Source: FEN-1250 sp038237245 (GTDB taxonomy: Bacteria > Gemmatimonadota > Gemmatimonadetes > Gemmatimonadales > Gemmatimonadaceae). Taken from it: a DNA stretch of 25,083 nucleotides. A model generated the notes under the pieces. The model saw nothing but the letters and a program-made list of their open reading frames with translations, had not been told where the DNA came from and did no database searches. Position numbers and translations under genes: made by a program. Numbering within the stretch: position 1 is the first letter of the stretch; every line of letters begins with the position of its first letter. Shown here piece by piece: positions 18,596 to 25,083 of the stretch. The DNA lies in assembly GCA_038237245.1 (NCBI GenBank), contig JBBRYY010000041.1, positions 1-25,083 on the forward strand, given 5' to 3'.

Positions 18596-18616
18596 GTTCG
18601 TTCTGGCACATGAGTC

Positions 18617-19504
18617 TCAGGCAGCGAAGCTGGCCAAGGCGATGCCGACTTCCCCTTCGCGCAGTCGCTTGAGCGCACGGTCGCGCAGCTGGCGGACGCG
18701 CTCGCGGGTGACGCCGAGCATGGAGCCGATCTCCTCGAGGGTGTGCTCGCGTCCACCGTCGAGTCCGAAGTAGAGGCGGAGCACTTTCGCGTCGCGGGCG
18801 GGGAGGGTGGCGAGTGCACGCTCGATCTCGTCGCTGACGAATCGATTCATGTATTCGTCCTCGGGGTTCGGCATGTCCTCCGAGACAAAGCGATCCATGA
18901 TCGAGCGGTCGCTGTCGGGGTCGAGCGAGGCGTCGAGACGGATGTCGCCCGTGTTGAGCGCGGAGAGCGCCTGCACGACTTCCACCGTGAGACCGGTGAG
19001 GCGCGCGAGCTCCTCGGGCATCGGCTCGCGACGCAGATTCTGCCGCAGGCACTCGGCTCCCTTGATGATGCGCGAGAGATCGGAGGTGCGGTTGAGAGGG
19101 ACGCGAACGGTGCGCCCCTGCTTCGCAAGCGACGAGAGAATCGCCTGACGGATCCACCAGACGGCGTAGGAGATGAACTTGACGCCCTGCTCGGGATCGA
19201 ACTTCCGCGCGGCGGTAAGGAGGCCGACGTTACCCTCGCCGATGAGATCGATGAGGGGCATGCCGCGGTTCTGATATTTCTTCGCGACGGAGATGACGAA
19301 GCGCAGGTTGCGCGTGACGAGCTCCTGCAGCGCATTCTGATCGCCTTTGCGAATCAGCCGCGCGAGATCGAATTCCTGGGTTCCCTTGAGGAGCGGGTAG
19401 CTGCTGACCTCGTAGAGGTATTGATCGAGGATGTCGCGCTCCGGTGCGTTCGGCGCGATGCCCGCAGGCGCAGCGCGAGGGCGGCTGCGCTTCACTTCGG
19501 TCAT
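18617..19504 (-). CDS. Sigma-70 family RNA polymerase sigma factor (RpoD/SigA-like, no region 1.1)
   Basis: The protein has 295 aa from ATG 19504; the frame extends to 19579 but the extra residues look non-coding. Region 1.2 (RDILDQYLYEVSSYPLLKGTQ), region 2 (NLRFVISVAKKYQNRGMPLI, FDPEQGVKFISYAVWWIRQA), region 3 (REPMPEELARLTGLTVEVVQ) and region 4 with its helix-turn-helix (LEEIGSMLGVTRERVRQLRD) are all complete and close to consensus. The long acidic region 1.1 is absent. That layout is seen in the compact primary sigma factors of Bacteroidetes-like lineages and in group 2 factors such as RpoS. It could be the main housekeeping sigma factor, but the window alone cannot decide. No anti-sigma gene is adjacent. 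Confidence 0.95.
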   Translation of the reverse strand: MTEVKRSRPRAAPAGIAPNAPERDILDQYLYEVSSYPLLKGTQEFDLARLIRKGDQNALQELVTRNLRFVISVAKKYQNRGMPLIDLIGEGNVGLLTAARKFDPEQGVKFISYAVWWIRQAILSSLAKQGRTVRVPLNRTSDLSRIIKGAECLRQNLRREPMPEELARLTGLTVEVVQALSALNTGDIRLDASLDPDSDRSIMDRFVSEDMPNPEDEYMNRFVSDEIERALATLPARDAKVLRLYFGLDGGREHTLEEIGSMLGVTRERVRQLRDRALKRLREGEVGIALASFAA

Positions 19505-19603
19505 GGATTCAGATCCCGATTGAGTGTCGTCGGTGCGTGCGTGCGGAGGAATGTCGGCGGCAAAAATACAACTGGACACACGGCGCGCCAGCCCCTGTTT
19601 TGC

Positions 19604-19632
19604 TTGACTGCCCGGAGGAGTACGACTAAGAT
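19604..19632 (+). promoter_or_regulatory. Promoter of the tRNA cluster
   Basis: TTGACT (19604-19609), 17 nt, TAAGAT (19627-19632); 5/6 and 4/6 matches to the sigma-70 consensus. It ends about 38 nt before the first tRNA, a usual distance for stable RNA. It is the best promoter match noticed in the window. Confidence 0.7.
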
Positions 19633-19670
19633 TGGGGGCTCGCTGCGGAGTTTTTCGGAGGGAGATTTCA

Positions 19671-19743
<73 letters not shown>

Positions 19744-19763
19744 CCTGATCAGACATGTGTCAC

Positions 19764-19836
19764 GCGGGAATAGCTCAGTTGGTAGAGCACAACCTTGCCA
19801 AGGTTGGGGTCGCGGGTTCGAGTCCCGTTTCCCGCT
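19764..19836 (+). tRNA. tRNA-Gly (GCC)
   Basis: 73-nt cloverleaf: acceptor GCGGGAA/TTCCCGC, D-arm AGCTCAGTTGGTAGAGC, anticodon loop TTGCCAA with anticodon GCC, T-loop GGTTCGAGTCC, discriminator U as expected for glycine. CCA is not encoded (TCTG follows). Confidence 0.97.
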
Positions 19837-19886
19837 CTGTTGCTTACGGTAGTGATGCGCACGACTTCATTGCCGGCGTGTAGTGC

Positions 19887-19960
19887 GGGCGGTTAGCTCA
19901 GTTGGTTAGAGCGCCACGTTGACATCGTGGAGGTCACAAGTTCGAGTCTTGTACCGCCCA
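19887..19960 (+). tRNA. tRNA-Val (GAC)
   Basis: 74-nt cloverleaf: acceptor GGGCGGT/ACCGCCC, D-arm AGCTCAGTTGGTTAGAGC, anticodon stem-loop CCACG-TTGACAT-CGTGG with anticodon GAC, T-arm ACAAGTTCGAGTCTTGT, discriminator A. CCA is not encoded (ATTTC). Confidence 0.97.
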
Positions 19961-19991
19961 TTTCGGGGCTTCGATTCGCGACCGCAGTCGC

Positions 19992-20020
19992 TTGACGGTG
20001 CACCGGAGCAGGACTAGTTT
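19992..20020 (+). promoter_or_regulatory. Possible second promoter, upstream of tRNA-Arg
   Basis: TTGACG (19992-19997), 17 nt, TAGTTT (20015-20020). The -35 is good (5/6), the -10 poor (3/6). It sits in the unusually long 132-nt gap between tRNA-Val and tRNA-Arg. Confidence 0.35.
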
Positions 20021-20029
20021 TGCGGGATG

Positions 20030-20068
20030 ACGGCGGAAGTGTCTCCGCAACCGAGACATGTCCGCCGT
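20030..20068 (+). other. Hairpin between tRNA-Val and tRNA-Arg
   Basis: ACGGCGGA (20030-20037) pairs with TCCGCCGT (20061-20068) and TGTCT (20040-20044) with AGACA (20054-20058), with a 9-nt loop. No T run follows, so it may be a processing or stabilising element in the precursor rather than a terminator. Confidence 0.5.
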
Positions 20069-20092
20069 TGTGATTGAAAACAGCTTGTTCGG

Positions 20093-20166
20093 GCGCCTGT
20101 AGCTCAATTGGATAGAGCATCTGACTACGGATCAGAAGGTTGGGGATTCGAGTTCCTCCAGGCGCA
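20093..20166 (+). tRNA. tRNA-Arg (ACG)
   Basis: 74-nt cloverleaf: acceptor GCGCCTG/CAGGCGC, D-arm AGCTCAATTGGATAGAGC, anticodon stem-loop TCTGA-CTACGGA-TCAGA with anticodon ACG (normally edited to ICG by TadA), T-arm GGGGATTCGAGTTCCTC, discriminator A. CCA follows directly (20167-20169), so the 3' end may be encoded here. Confidence 0.97.
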
Positions 20167-20222
20167 CCATGATCTCGCGGTGCGGCACGTTCACGGTGCA
20201 GCAGATGAATACGTGAGATTTG

Positions 20223-20297
20223 CGGGGCGTGGCGCAGCCCGGTTAGCGCGCCTGGTTCGGGACCAGGAGGTCGGTGGTTCAAATCCACTCGCCCCGA
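20223..20297 (+). tRNA. tRNA-Pro (CGG)
   Basis: 75-nt cloverleaf: acceptor CGGGGCG/CGCCCCG, D-arm GGCGCAGCCCGGTTAGCGC, anticodon stem-loop CCTGG-TTCGGGA-CCAGG with anticodon CGG, T-loop GGTTCAAATCC, discriminator A. CCA follows directly (20298-20300). Last tRNA of the cluster. Confidence 0.97.
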
Positions 20298-20372
20298 CCA
20301 TCTTAGACCGCGCAGCAGCGGACTAATTCGTCGGAACTGCCGCTTCAGTACGGCGGTTGCAAATGTTCTCTG

Positions 20373-20409
20373 CGGCTCCAGCACGGTTTCTCGAGGCTGG
20401 AGCCGTTTT
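20373..20409 (+). terminator. Intrinsic terminator of the tRNA cluster
   Basis: CGGCTCCAGC (20373-20382) and GCTGGAGCCG (20396-20405) form a perfect 10-bp stem with a 13-nt loop, followed by TTTT. A weaker hairpin (20335-20342 with 20351-20358) precedes it. The convergent FHA gene ends 15 nt beyond. Confidence 0.8.
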
Positions 20410-20424
20410 GCGTTCGTGCGTGTC

Positions 20425-20787
20425 TCAGCCGATGAGATGCAGAACGGTCGTTGTCGCCGCATCCCAGCGCACCTCGATCTCCGGACCCTGCGCCCCCAGT
20501 TGAATTACGTCACCCACCTGGAGGCGCATCGGCGTAGTGATCAGCCGCCCGTTCACGTACGTGCCATTACGGCTCTTGAGGTCGGCGATCTCGAAAACCA
20601 CGGGCACCGCATCGTTCCACGAGATGCGTGCGTGATGCCGCCCCACTTCGCGATCGTAGAGCGGATCGAAGCGCACCGCCGCCGAGCGCGCGCGGCCGAG
20701 TACGAGCTCGCGATGCGCGCCGATGTCGACGACATCGACTTCCGTCGCGCGCGATCCCGTGATGTGTCGGAACATGATCTTCGGCAT
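20425..20787 (-). CDS. FHA-domain protein
   Basis: The protein has 120 aa and is a single forkhead-associated domain, which binds phosphothreonine peptides. Conserved segments: LVLGRA, VGRHHARISW, FEIADLKSRNGTYVNGRLI, LQVGDVIQLG. The serine usual in the SxxH motif is replaced by glycine (GRHH), while the Arg and Asn-Gly core are kept, so binding is likely retained but should be tested. GGAGGTG lies just before the ATG. It is divergent from the sensor kinase, and a probable Ser/Thr kinase lies 3 kb away, a possible partner by inference only. Confidence 0.92.
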   Translation of the reverse strand: MPKIMFRHITGSRATEVDVVDIGAHRELVLGRARSAAVRFDPLYDREVGRHHARISWNDAVPVVFEIADLKSRNGTYVNGRLITTPMRLQVGDVIQLGAQGPEIEVRWDAATTTVLHLIG

Positions 20788-20985
20788 CGCCGCCCACCTC
20801 CGCGTGCATACCTGTTTTGTAAGGCGCAGAAGTCGATGCTGAAAGGTCAGCTTCGGCTGTTTATGAACAAGTTAAATATCGCTAACATCGGTTGCGATCG
20901 TGGGCGACGACCCATCATTAGAGGATCAGCCGAGTGCGCTGCCGGTTCCTCGCTGTGGAGTGATGCGCTCATCTATTCCGGGAAA

Positions 20986-23754
20986 GTGTCGCAGGGGCTG
21001 CTGTTGACGGTTCGCCGGTTGGCGGGGAGCGCGATCACGGCACTCGCCGTCATCGTCATCACCGTGGCGCTGATGACTTTCCTCACCTGGCAATCGGCGC
21101 ATTGGGTACGGCATACGCGCACCGTGCAGCTGGCCGCTGCACGCGCACTCGATCTCTCGCTCGGCCGACGGTCGAGCATAGAGGAGTACCTCATCACCGG
21201 CGATAGTGCAACACGCGCGAACGAGACGCACGCGCGCGCTGCCCTCCAGCTCGTGCTCGATTCCCTGACGGTACTCACCGCCGATGACACGACGCAGCAG
21301 GCGCAGCTCGTTCGCATTTCCGCCGCAGTGCGCATATGGGACGGCACGTACGCCGATCGCGTGCTCCGCGCGCACAGCAACGACGCACGTTCGCAGATCG
21401 GTCGCGATGAAAGCGTCGGTGTTGCCGCGTTCGCGCATGTGCGAGCAGGCCTCGATGCGTTTCTGGCGGAGGAGAGCGCACTGTACCGCGCTCGGATGAC
21501 GCGCAACGCGATCTGGCGATGGACCGAAGTCGTCGTGGTCGCACTCGAAGCGCTGCTCGTGTTCGTGCTGCTCGCCCGGATGCGCGCCGCGGTGCTCGCG
21601 CAGGCCGCGGCGATGCTCGAGCACCAGGAGCAGCTCGAGGATCAGGCGGTAGAGCTCGAGGCGCAGGCCGCGGAGCAGGAGATGCTCGTCACCGAGTTGC
21701 AGGTGGCGAATACCGAGCTGACTGACTCCGCCGTGGAGCAGGAGGCACTCACCGCCGACCTCGAACTCGCCAATCAGGAGCTCACCGAAGCGACGGCGGA
21801 GGCCGAGGAGGCACGCGACCACGCAATCCTCATGGAGGATCGCTACCGCCTGCTCTTCGACCGAAATCCCGTGCCCATGTGGGTGTACGACGAGGATACA
21901 CTCCGCTTTCTCGCGGTGAACGAAGCCGCAGTGCGACAGTACGGCTACACTCGGCCGGAATTCATGTCCATGGGAATCGAAGACATGCGAAGTGCCGTGG
22001 ATGTCGAGCTTCTCCGCCAGACCGCGCGAACGAAGCGCGGCGAGCCTCGCGCGAGCACTGAGTGGCGACATCGTCGCAAGGATGGGAGCGAGATTCTGGT
22101 CGACATCGTCTCGCACGGGGTGCACTTCGAGGAGCGCGACGCGCGCATCGTGCTCGCGACCGATGTCACGGCGCGCGCGGCGGCGGCGGCGGCACTGCTG
22201 GAGAGCAATGAGATCCTCCACGCCGTAGTCGATGATTCGCCACTCGCGATCGTCATCTCGTCGCCCGAGCTGAACATCATCAGATGGAACAAGGCCGCTG
22301 AGACGCAGTTCGGATGGACCGCCGCTGAAGCCGTCGGGCAGTCGCTGCTCACGATCATTCCTGAGGAGCTCCGAGAGGAGTCCTCCGACTTTCGACGACG
22401 ACTCGAGAGCGGGGAAGCAATCACAGGCGTCGCCACGCGGCGCCGCCGGATCGATGGCAGCATCCGCGACGTACAGATTTCCAAAGGCGCGTTGCATTCG
22501 AGCGACGGCACCCTCACCGGTTTCGTCAGCATCATTTCAGATGAGACCGATCGCAAACAGCTCGAATCGCAGTTCCGCCAGGCTCAGAAGATGGAGGCGG
22601 TCGGACAGCTGGCAGGCGGCGTGGCGCACGATTTCAACAACCTGCTCACCGTCATCGTCAGCTACAGCCAGATGCTCCTCGCGGATATCAGCGAGGAGTC
22701 GCCATCGCGGGGCGACGTGCAGGAAATCAAGCGCGCGGCGGAGCGCGCCGCGCTGTTGACGAAGCAGCTGCTCGCGTTCAGCCGGCAGCAAGTGCTTCGC
22801 GTGCACATCGTCGATATCAATCAGGTGATCGGCGACGTAGAGCAGATGCTGCGCCGTCTCCTGAGAGAGGACATTCAGATCCTCCTGACACTCGATCCGG
22901 AGCTGGGCACCGTGGCCGCGGACCGCGGTCAGCTCGAGCAGATCATCATCAACCTCGCGGTAAACGCGCGCGACGCGATGCCGAGCGGTGGCCGCCTTTC
23001 GATCGAGACGACGAACGTCACCTTCGAGAGTCCCTTCGCCCTTCGCTCATCGGAACCGCCTCTCGAGGCGGGAGCATACGTCATGTTGTCCGTAGCGGAC
23101 AACGGCCTCGGCATGACGCCGGAGATTCAAGCCCGCGTCTTCGAGCCGTTCTTCACGACGAAGAGCGTGCACGAAGGCACGGGACTCGGGCTCTCGACGG
23201 TCTACGGCATCGTGAAGCAGAGCGGCGGCCATCTCGCGATGTACAGTGAGCCCGGGCAAGGCACGATCTTCAAGATCTATCTGCCGCGAGCGGACTCGTC
23301 TGCCGATCTGCTGTCGGTTGCGGAGGCGGCGACGCCTTCGCCGAGAGGCGGGGAAACCGTGCTCATCGTCGAGGACGATGTGGCGCTGCGGACCGTGGCG
23401 TGCCGCTCGTTGCGGCAGTGCGGCTACATCGTGCTGGAGGCGGCGAATGGGCAGGAGGCCCTGCGCCAGTGCGAGGCGCATGCAGAGACGCTGGATCTCG
23501 CAATCACGGACATGGTGATGCCGCAGATGAGCGGCGTCGAGCTCGCGGAGAGTATCGCGAGCAGCTTTCCGGGGATCCGGGTGCTGCTCATGTCCGGATA
23601 CACGCGCGACGAGGCGGCGCGGCGCGGCATCGCGAATGAACGCTACGCTTTTCTCGAGAAGCCGTTCACACCCGCGAGGCTCGCCGCGAGGGTGCGGGAA
23701 ATTCTCGATGCGGAAAAGAGCCGCGCGCACGTGCTGGAGCGCGTCCAGGCCTGA
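20986..23754 (+). CDS. Hybrid sensor histidine kinase (CHASE3-like, two PAS, HisKA, HATPase, receiver)
   Basis: The frame is open from 20416, but the first part is the FHA gene antisense and an AT-richer promoter area. GTG at 20986 places the first membrane helix near the N terminus (922 aa); ATGs at 20836 and 20863 are alternatives. Order of domains: TM1 (~13-35); periplasmic CHASE3-like helices (YLITGD, LTADDTTQQAQL); TM2 (~176-198); coiled coil with repeated Glu/Gln/Ala text (~200-280); PAS1 (~286-400); PAS2 (~403-520); HisKA with phospho-His H548 in GGVAHDFNNLL; HATPase with N box LAVNARDAM, VADNGLGM and GTGLGLSTVYGIV; C-terminal receiver with acceptor D842 (ITDMVMP) and K892 (EKPF). All catalytic motifs look intact. 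Signal and output are unknown; it has no adjacent DNA-binding regulator. Confidence 0.95.
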   Translation: MSQGLLLTVRRLAGSAITALAVIVITVALMTFLTWQSAHWVRHTRTVQLAAARALDLSLGRRSSIEEYLITGDSATRANETHARAALQLVLDSLTVLTADDTTQQAQLVRISAAVRIWDGTYADRVLRAHSNDARSQIGRDESVGVAAFAHVRAGLDAFLAEESALYRARMTRNAIWRWTEVVVVALEALLVFVLLARMRAAVLAQAAAMLEHQEQLEDQAVELEAQAAEQEMLVTELQVANTELTDSAVEQEALTADLELANQELTEATAEAEEARDHAILMEDRYRLLFDRNPVPMWVYDEDTLRFLAVNEAAVRQYGYTRPEFMSMGIEDMRSAVDVELLRQTARTKRGEPRASTEWRHRRKDGSEILVDIVSHGVHFEERDARIVLATDVTARAAAAAALLESNEILHAVVDDSPLAIVISSPELNIIRWNKAAETQFGWTAAEAVGQSLLTIIPEELREESSDFRRRLESGEAITGVATRRRRIDGSIRDVQISKGALHSSDGTLTGFVSIISDETDRKQLESQFRQAQKMEAVGQLAGGVAHDFNNLLTVIVSYSQMLLADISEESPSRGDVQEIKRAAERAALLTKQLLAFSRQQVLRVHIVDINQVIGDVEQMLRRLLREDIQILLTLDPELGTVAADRGQLEQIIINLAVNARDAMPSGGRLSIETTNVTFESPFALRSSEPPLEAGAYVMLSVADNGLGMTPEIQARVFEPFFTTKSVHEGTGLGLSTVYGIVKQSGGHLAMYSEPGQGTIFKIYLPRADSSADLLSVAEAATPSPRGGETVLIVEDDVALRTVACRSLRQCGYIVLEAANGQEALRQCEAHAETLDLAITDMVMPQMSGVELAESIASSFPGIRVLLMSGYTRDEAARRGIANERYAFLEKPFTPARLAARVREILDAEKSRAHVLERVQA

Positions 23755-23761
23755 GCGTTTG

Positions 23762-25083
23762 TCATGCAGACTTGGCAAGCAGTATTGCGCGGTACGCCGC
23801 GGCTTTCTCTGATTGCCGCGACTTTTCGTACAGCGACACCAGGCGGCGCACATTCCCCTGCGTGCGGGGACTCGCGACTCCGAACGTCTGCTCCATCACG
23901 CGCTGTGCATGGAGAAGGAGTGGCTCGCTCCTCCGGAAATCCCCCGCAGTCGTGTAATGCTCTCCCAGCACACTTTCCGAGCTTGCGATCAGCCAGCTGC
24001 TCGCGGGGAGAAACTTCTTTCGCAGCTCCAGACTCTCCACCAGCGATCGCTCCGCGCCGGCGGTGTCGCCCAGCTGGTCGAGGCATCGTCCCACGGTCTG
24101 CAGCGATGCCGCGATCGACGGATTGCTCTCTGCGAGCGTCTTGCCACGGAGCGCGAGCACCTCGCGGCTGAGCTGCATCGCTTCCTTGTAGCGATGCTGA
24201 TCGAACACGAACATCGCGTAGTTGAACACCGTCCACGCGTAGTCGGGGTGCTCCGGCCCCAGGAGCTGCCGCCGCATCGCGAGGGTCTCGATGTACGTAC
24301 TCTCCGCCGCGGCGTTCTTCCCCTCGAGATCGAGTGCCGTCGCCAGCGAGCTGAGGGCATCGGCGACGGACGGATTCGGCCCGACGTGGTTGTGCCTGAA
24401 GATCGCGACTGCTTCCCGATGCAGCGGCTCAGCCTCCGCCATCCGCCCCTGGTCCCCGAGCGAGACGGCGACGTTGTTGAGCGAGTAGCCGATCATGTCG
24501 TCCGTCGGCGGCATGATGCGGCGGCGGATCGTCAGCGCTTCGCGATGCAGCCGCTCGCCCGTACTATCCTGCCCCCGCTTGTGCGCGACGCTGCCGAGAT
24601 TGTCGAGCAGCACGGCGACGAGCGAATCCGGCTTCGACGTGCGCGCGCGCTGCAGCGTGAGCGCGCGCGTAAAAAGTGAGTCCGCGCGATCGAGCTCGTC
24701 CCGCGCGAGGGCGAGCCCCGCCACATGCGACAGCCCGACGATCGCATCCTCGCTCGCCGCGCCCGACGTTTGCTCGCGAAGCGCGAGCGCGGTCGCGAAA
24801 TGCGGCGCCGCTTCATCGTAGCGACCGAGCGACTGGTAGCTTTCGCCGATCACCGTCTCGAGCTCGGCGCGCTCGCCGGGCTGCCCCGCGAGCTCCGTCT
24901 CCGTGCGTCGCGCGGCGGCATCGAGCAGCTCGGACACCGGCACATCGCGTCCACCCATCGCCGGGCGCACGGAGCTCAGGAGCCCGCGCAGGAAGTCGCT
25001 CACGCGCTCCGCCTTCACCTGCTCGGCGCGTGCGCGCTTCGCCTGCGATGACGTCGCGACCACCCCGCCCACGAGCGCGAGCA
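23762..25083 (-). CDS. TPR-repeat protein, probable C-terminal part of a Ser/Thr protein kinase (5' end beyond window)
   Basis: The frame is open through the right edge (...LALVGGVVATSSQAKRARAE). The residues before the repeats look like the end of a membrane helix followed by the linker VKAERVSDFLRGLLSSVRPA, a pattern typical of bacterial kinases with a C-terminal tetratricopeptide sensor. About seven TPR-like units follow (e.g. YQSLGRYDEAAPHFATALAL, LNNVAVSLGDQGRMAEAEPL, VGRCLDQLGDTAGAERSLVE). The kinase domain itself is outside the window, so the kinase call is inference. It converges with the sensor kinase, with only 7 nt between the stop codons and no terminator visible. Confidence 0.85.
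   Translation of the reverse strand, partial: LALVGGVVATSSQAKRARAEQVKAERVSDFLRGLLSSVRPAMGGRDVPVSELLDAAARRTETELAGQPGERAELETVIGESYQSLGRYDEAAPHFATALALREQTSGAASEDAIVGLSHVAGLALARDELDRADSLFTRALTLQRARTSKPDSLVAVLLDNLGSVAHKRGQDSTGERLHREALTIRRRIMPPTDDMIGYSLNNVAVSLGDQGRMAEAEPLHREAVAIFRHNHVGPNPSVADALSSLATALDLEGKNAAAESTYIETLAMRRQLLGPEHPDYAWTVFNYAMFVFDQHRYKEAMQLSREVLALRGKTLAESNPSIAASLQTVGRCLDQLGDTAGAERSLVESLELRKKFLPASSWLIASSESVLGEHYTTAGDFRRSEPLLLHAQRVMEQTFGVASPRTQGNVRRLVSLYEKSRQSEKAAAYRAILLAKSA

Noticed and set aside
19893..20462. 189-aa open frame on the minus strand
   Set aside because: It runs through three tRNA genes and a terminator; matches of this kind are known tRNA-region artefacts.
20926..22497. 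523-aa open frame on the minus strand
   Set aside because: Antisense to the sensor kinase; no recognisable family.

Overview
The window is high-GC bacterial chromosome, with coding third positions almost all G or C. It reads as ordinary core genome of a diderm. The lineage I infer, without a database search, is Gemmatimonadota or a close relative. The reasons are the SusC-like receptor, a Kdo transferase (an LPS-type outer membrane), several secreted 'carboxypeptidase-regulatory plus plug' or beta-barrel proteins, an F1 cluster in the order alpha-gamma-beta-epsilon with a very short epsilon, a compact primary-type sigma factor, and a kinase of the Ser/Thr-kinase-TPR type.

Layout. 1-2741 (-): 5' two thirds of a SusC/RagA TonB-linked receptor, with a long leader, a 15-bp hairpin and a promoter whose spacer holds a 14-bp palindrome. 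3137-5016 (+): a secreted propeller-like protein, then a DsbA-like lipoprotein. 5017-5375: a structured non-coding stretch. 5376-6665 (+): Kdo transferase WaaA. 6753-8794 (-): a receiver-only response regulator, apparently starting at ATT, coupled by a 4-nt overlap to a degenerate-GGDEF/EAL c-di-GMP phosphodiesterase. 8877-10300 (-): two small outer-membrane beta-barrel proteins. 10372-14687 (-): ATP synthase F1 genes atpC, atpD, atpG and atpA, closed by a good intrinsic terminator and preceded by a CRP-type palindrome over the likely promoter.

14807-16801 (-): a tight three-gene unit of an MlaF-type ABC ATPase, a Nudix hydrolase and an AraC-type regulator. 16998-18536 (+): a barrel-less TonB-plug protein. 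18617-19504 (-): a sigma-70 factor. 19671-20297 (+): five tRNA genes (Ala, Gly, Val, Arg, Pro) with a promoter and terminator. 20425-20787 (-): an FHA protein. 20986-23754 (+): a large hybrid sensor kinase (CHASE3-like, two PAS, HisKA, HATPase, receiver). 23762 to the right edge (-): the TPR part of a probable Ser/Thr kinase.

Themes are the envelope (receptor, barrels, LPS core, lipid-transport ATPase), energy conversion (F1) and signalling (c-di-GMP, two-component, FHA/kinase). I found no CRISPR array, phage, insertion sequence, defence island or biosynthetic cluster. No clear new system stands out. The most unusual points are regulatory architecture and a few non-standard gene forms.
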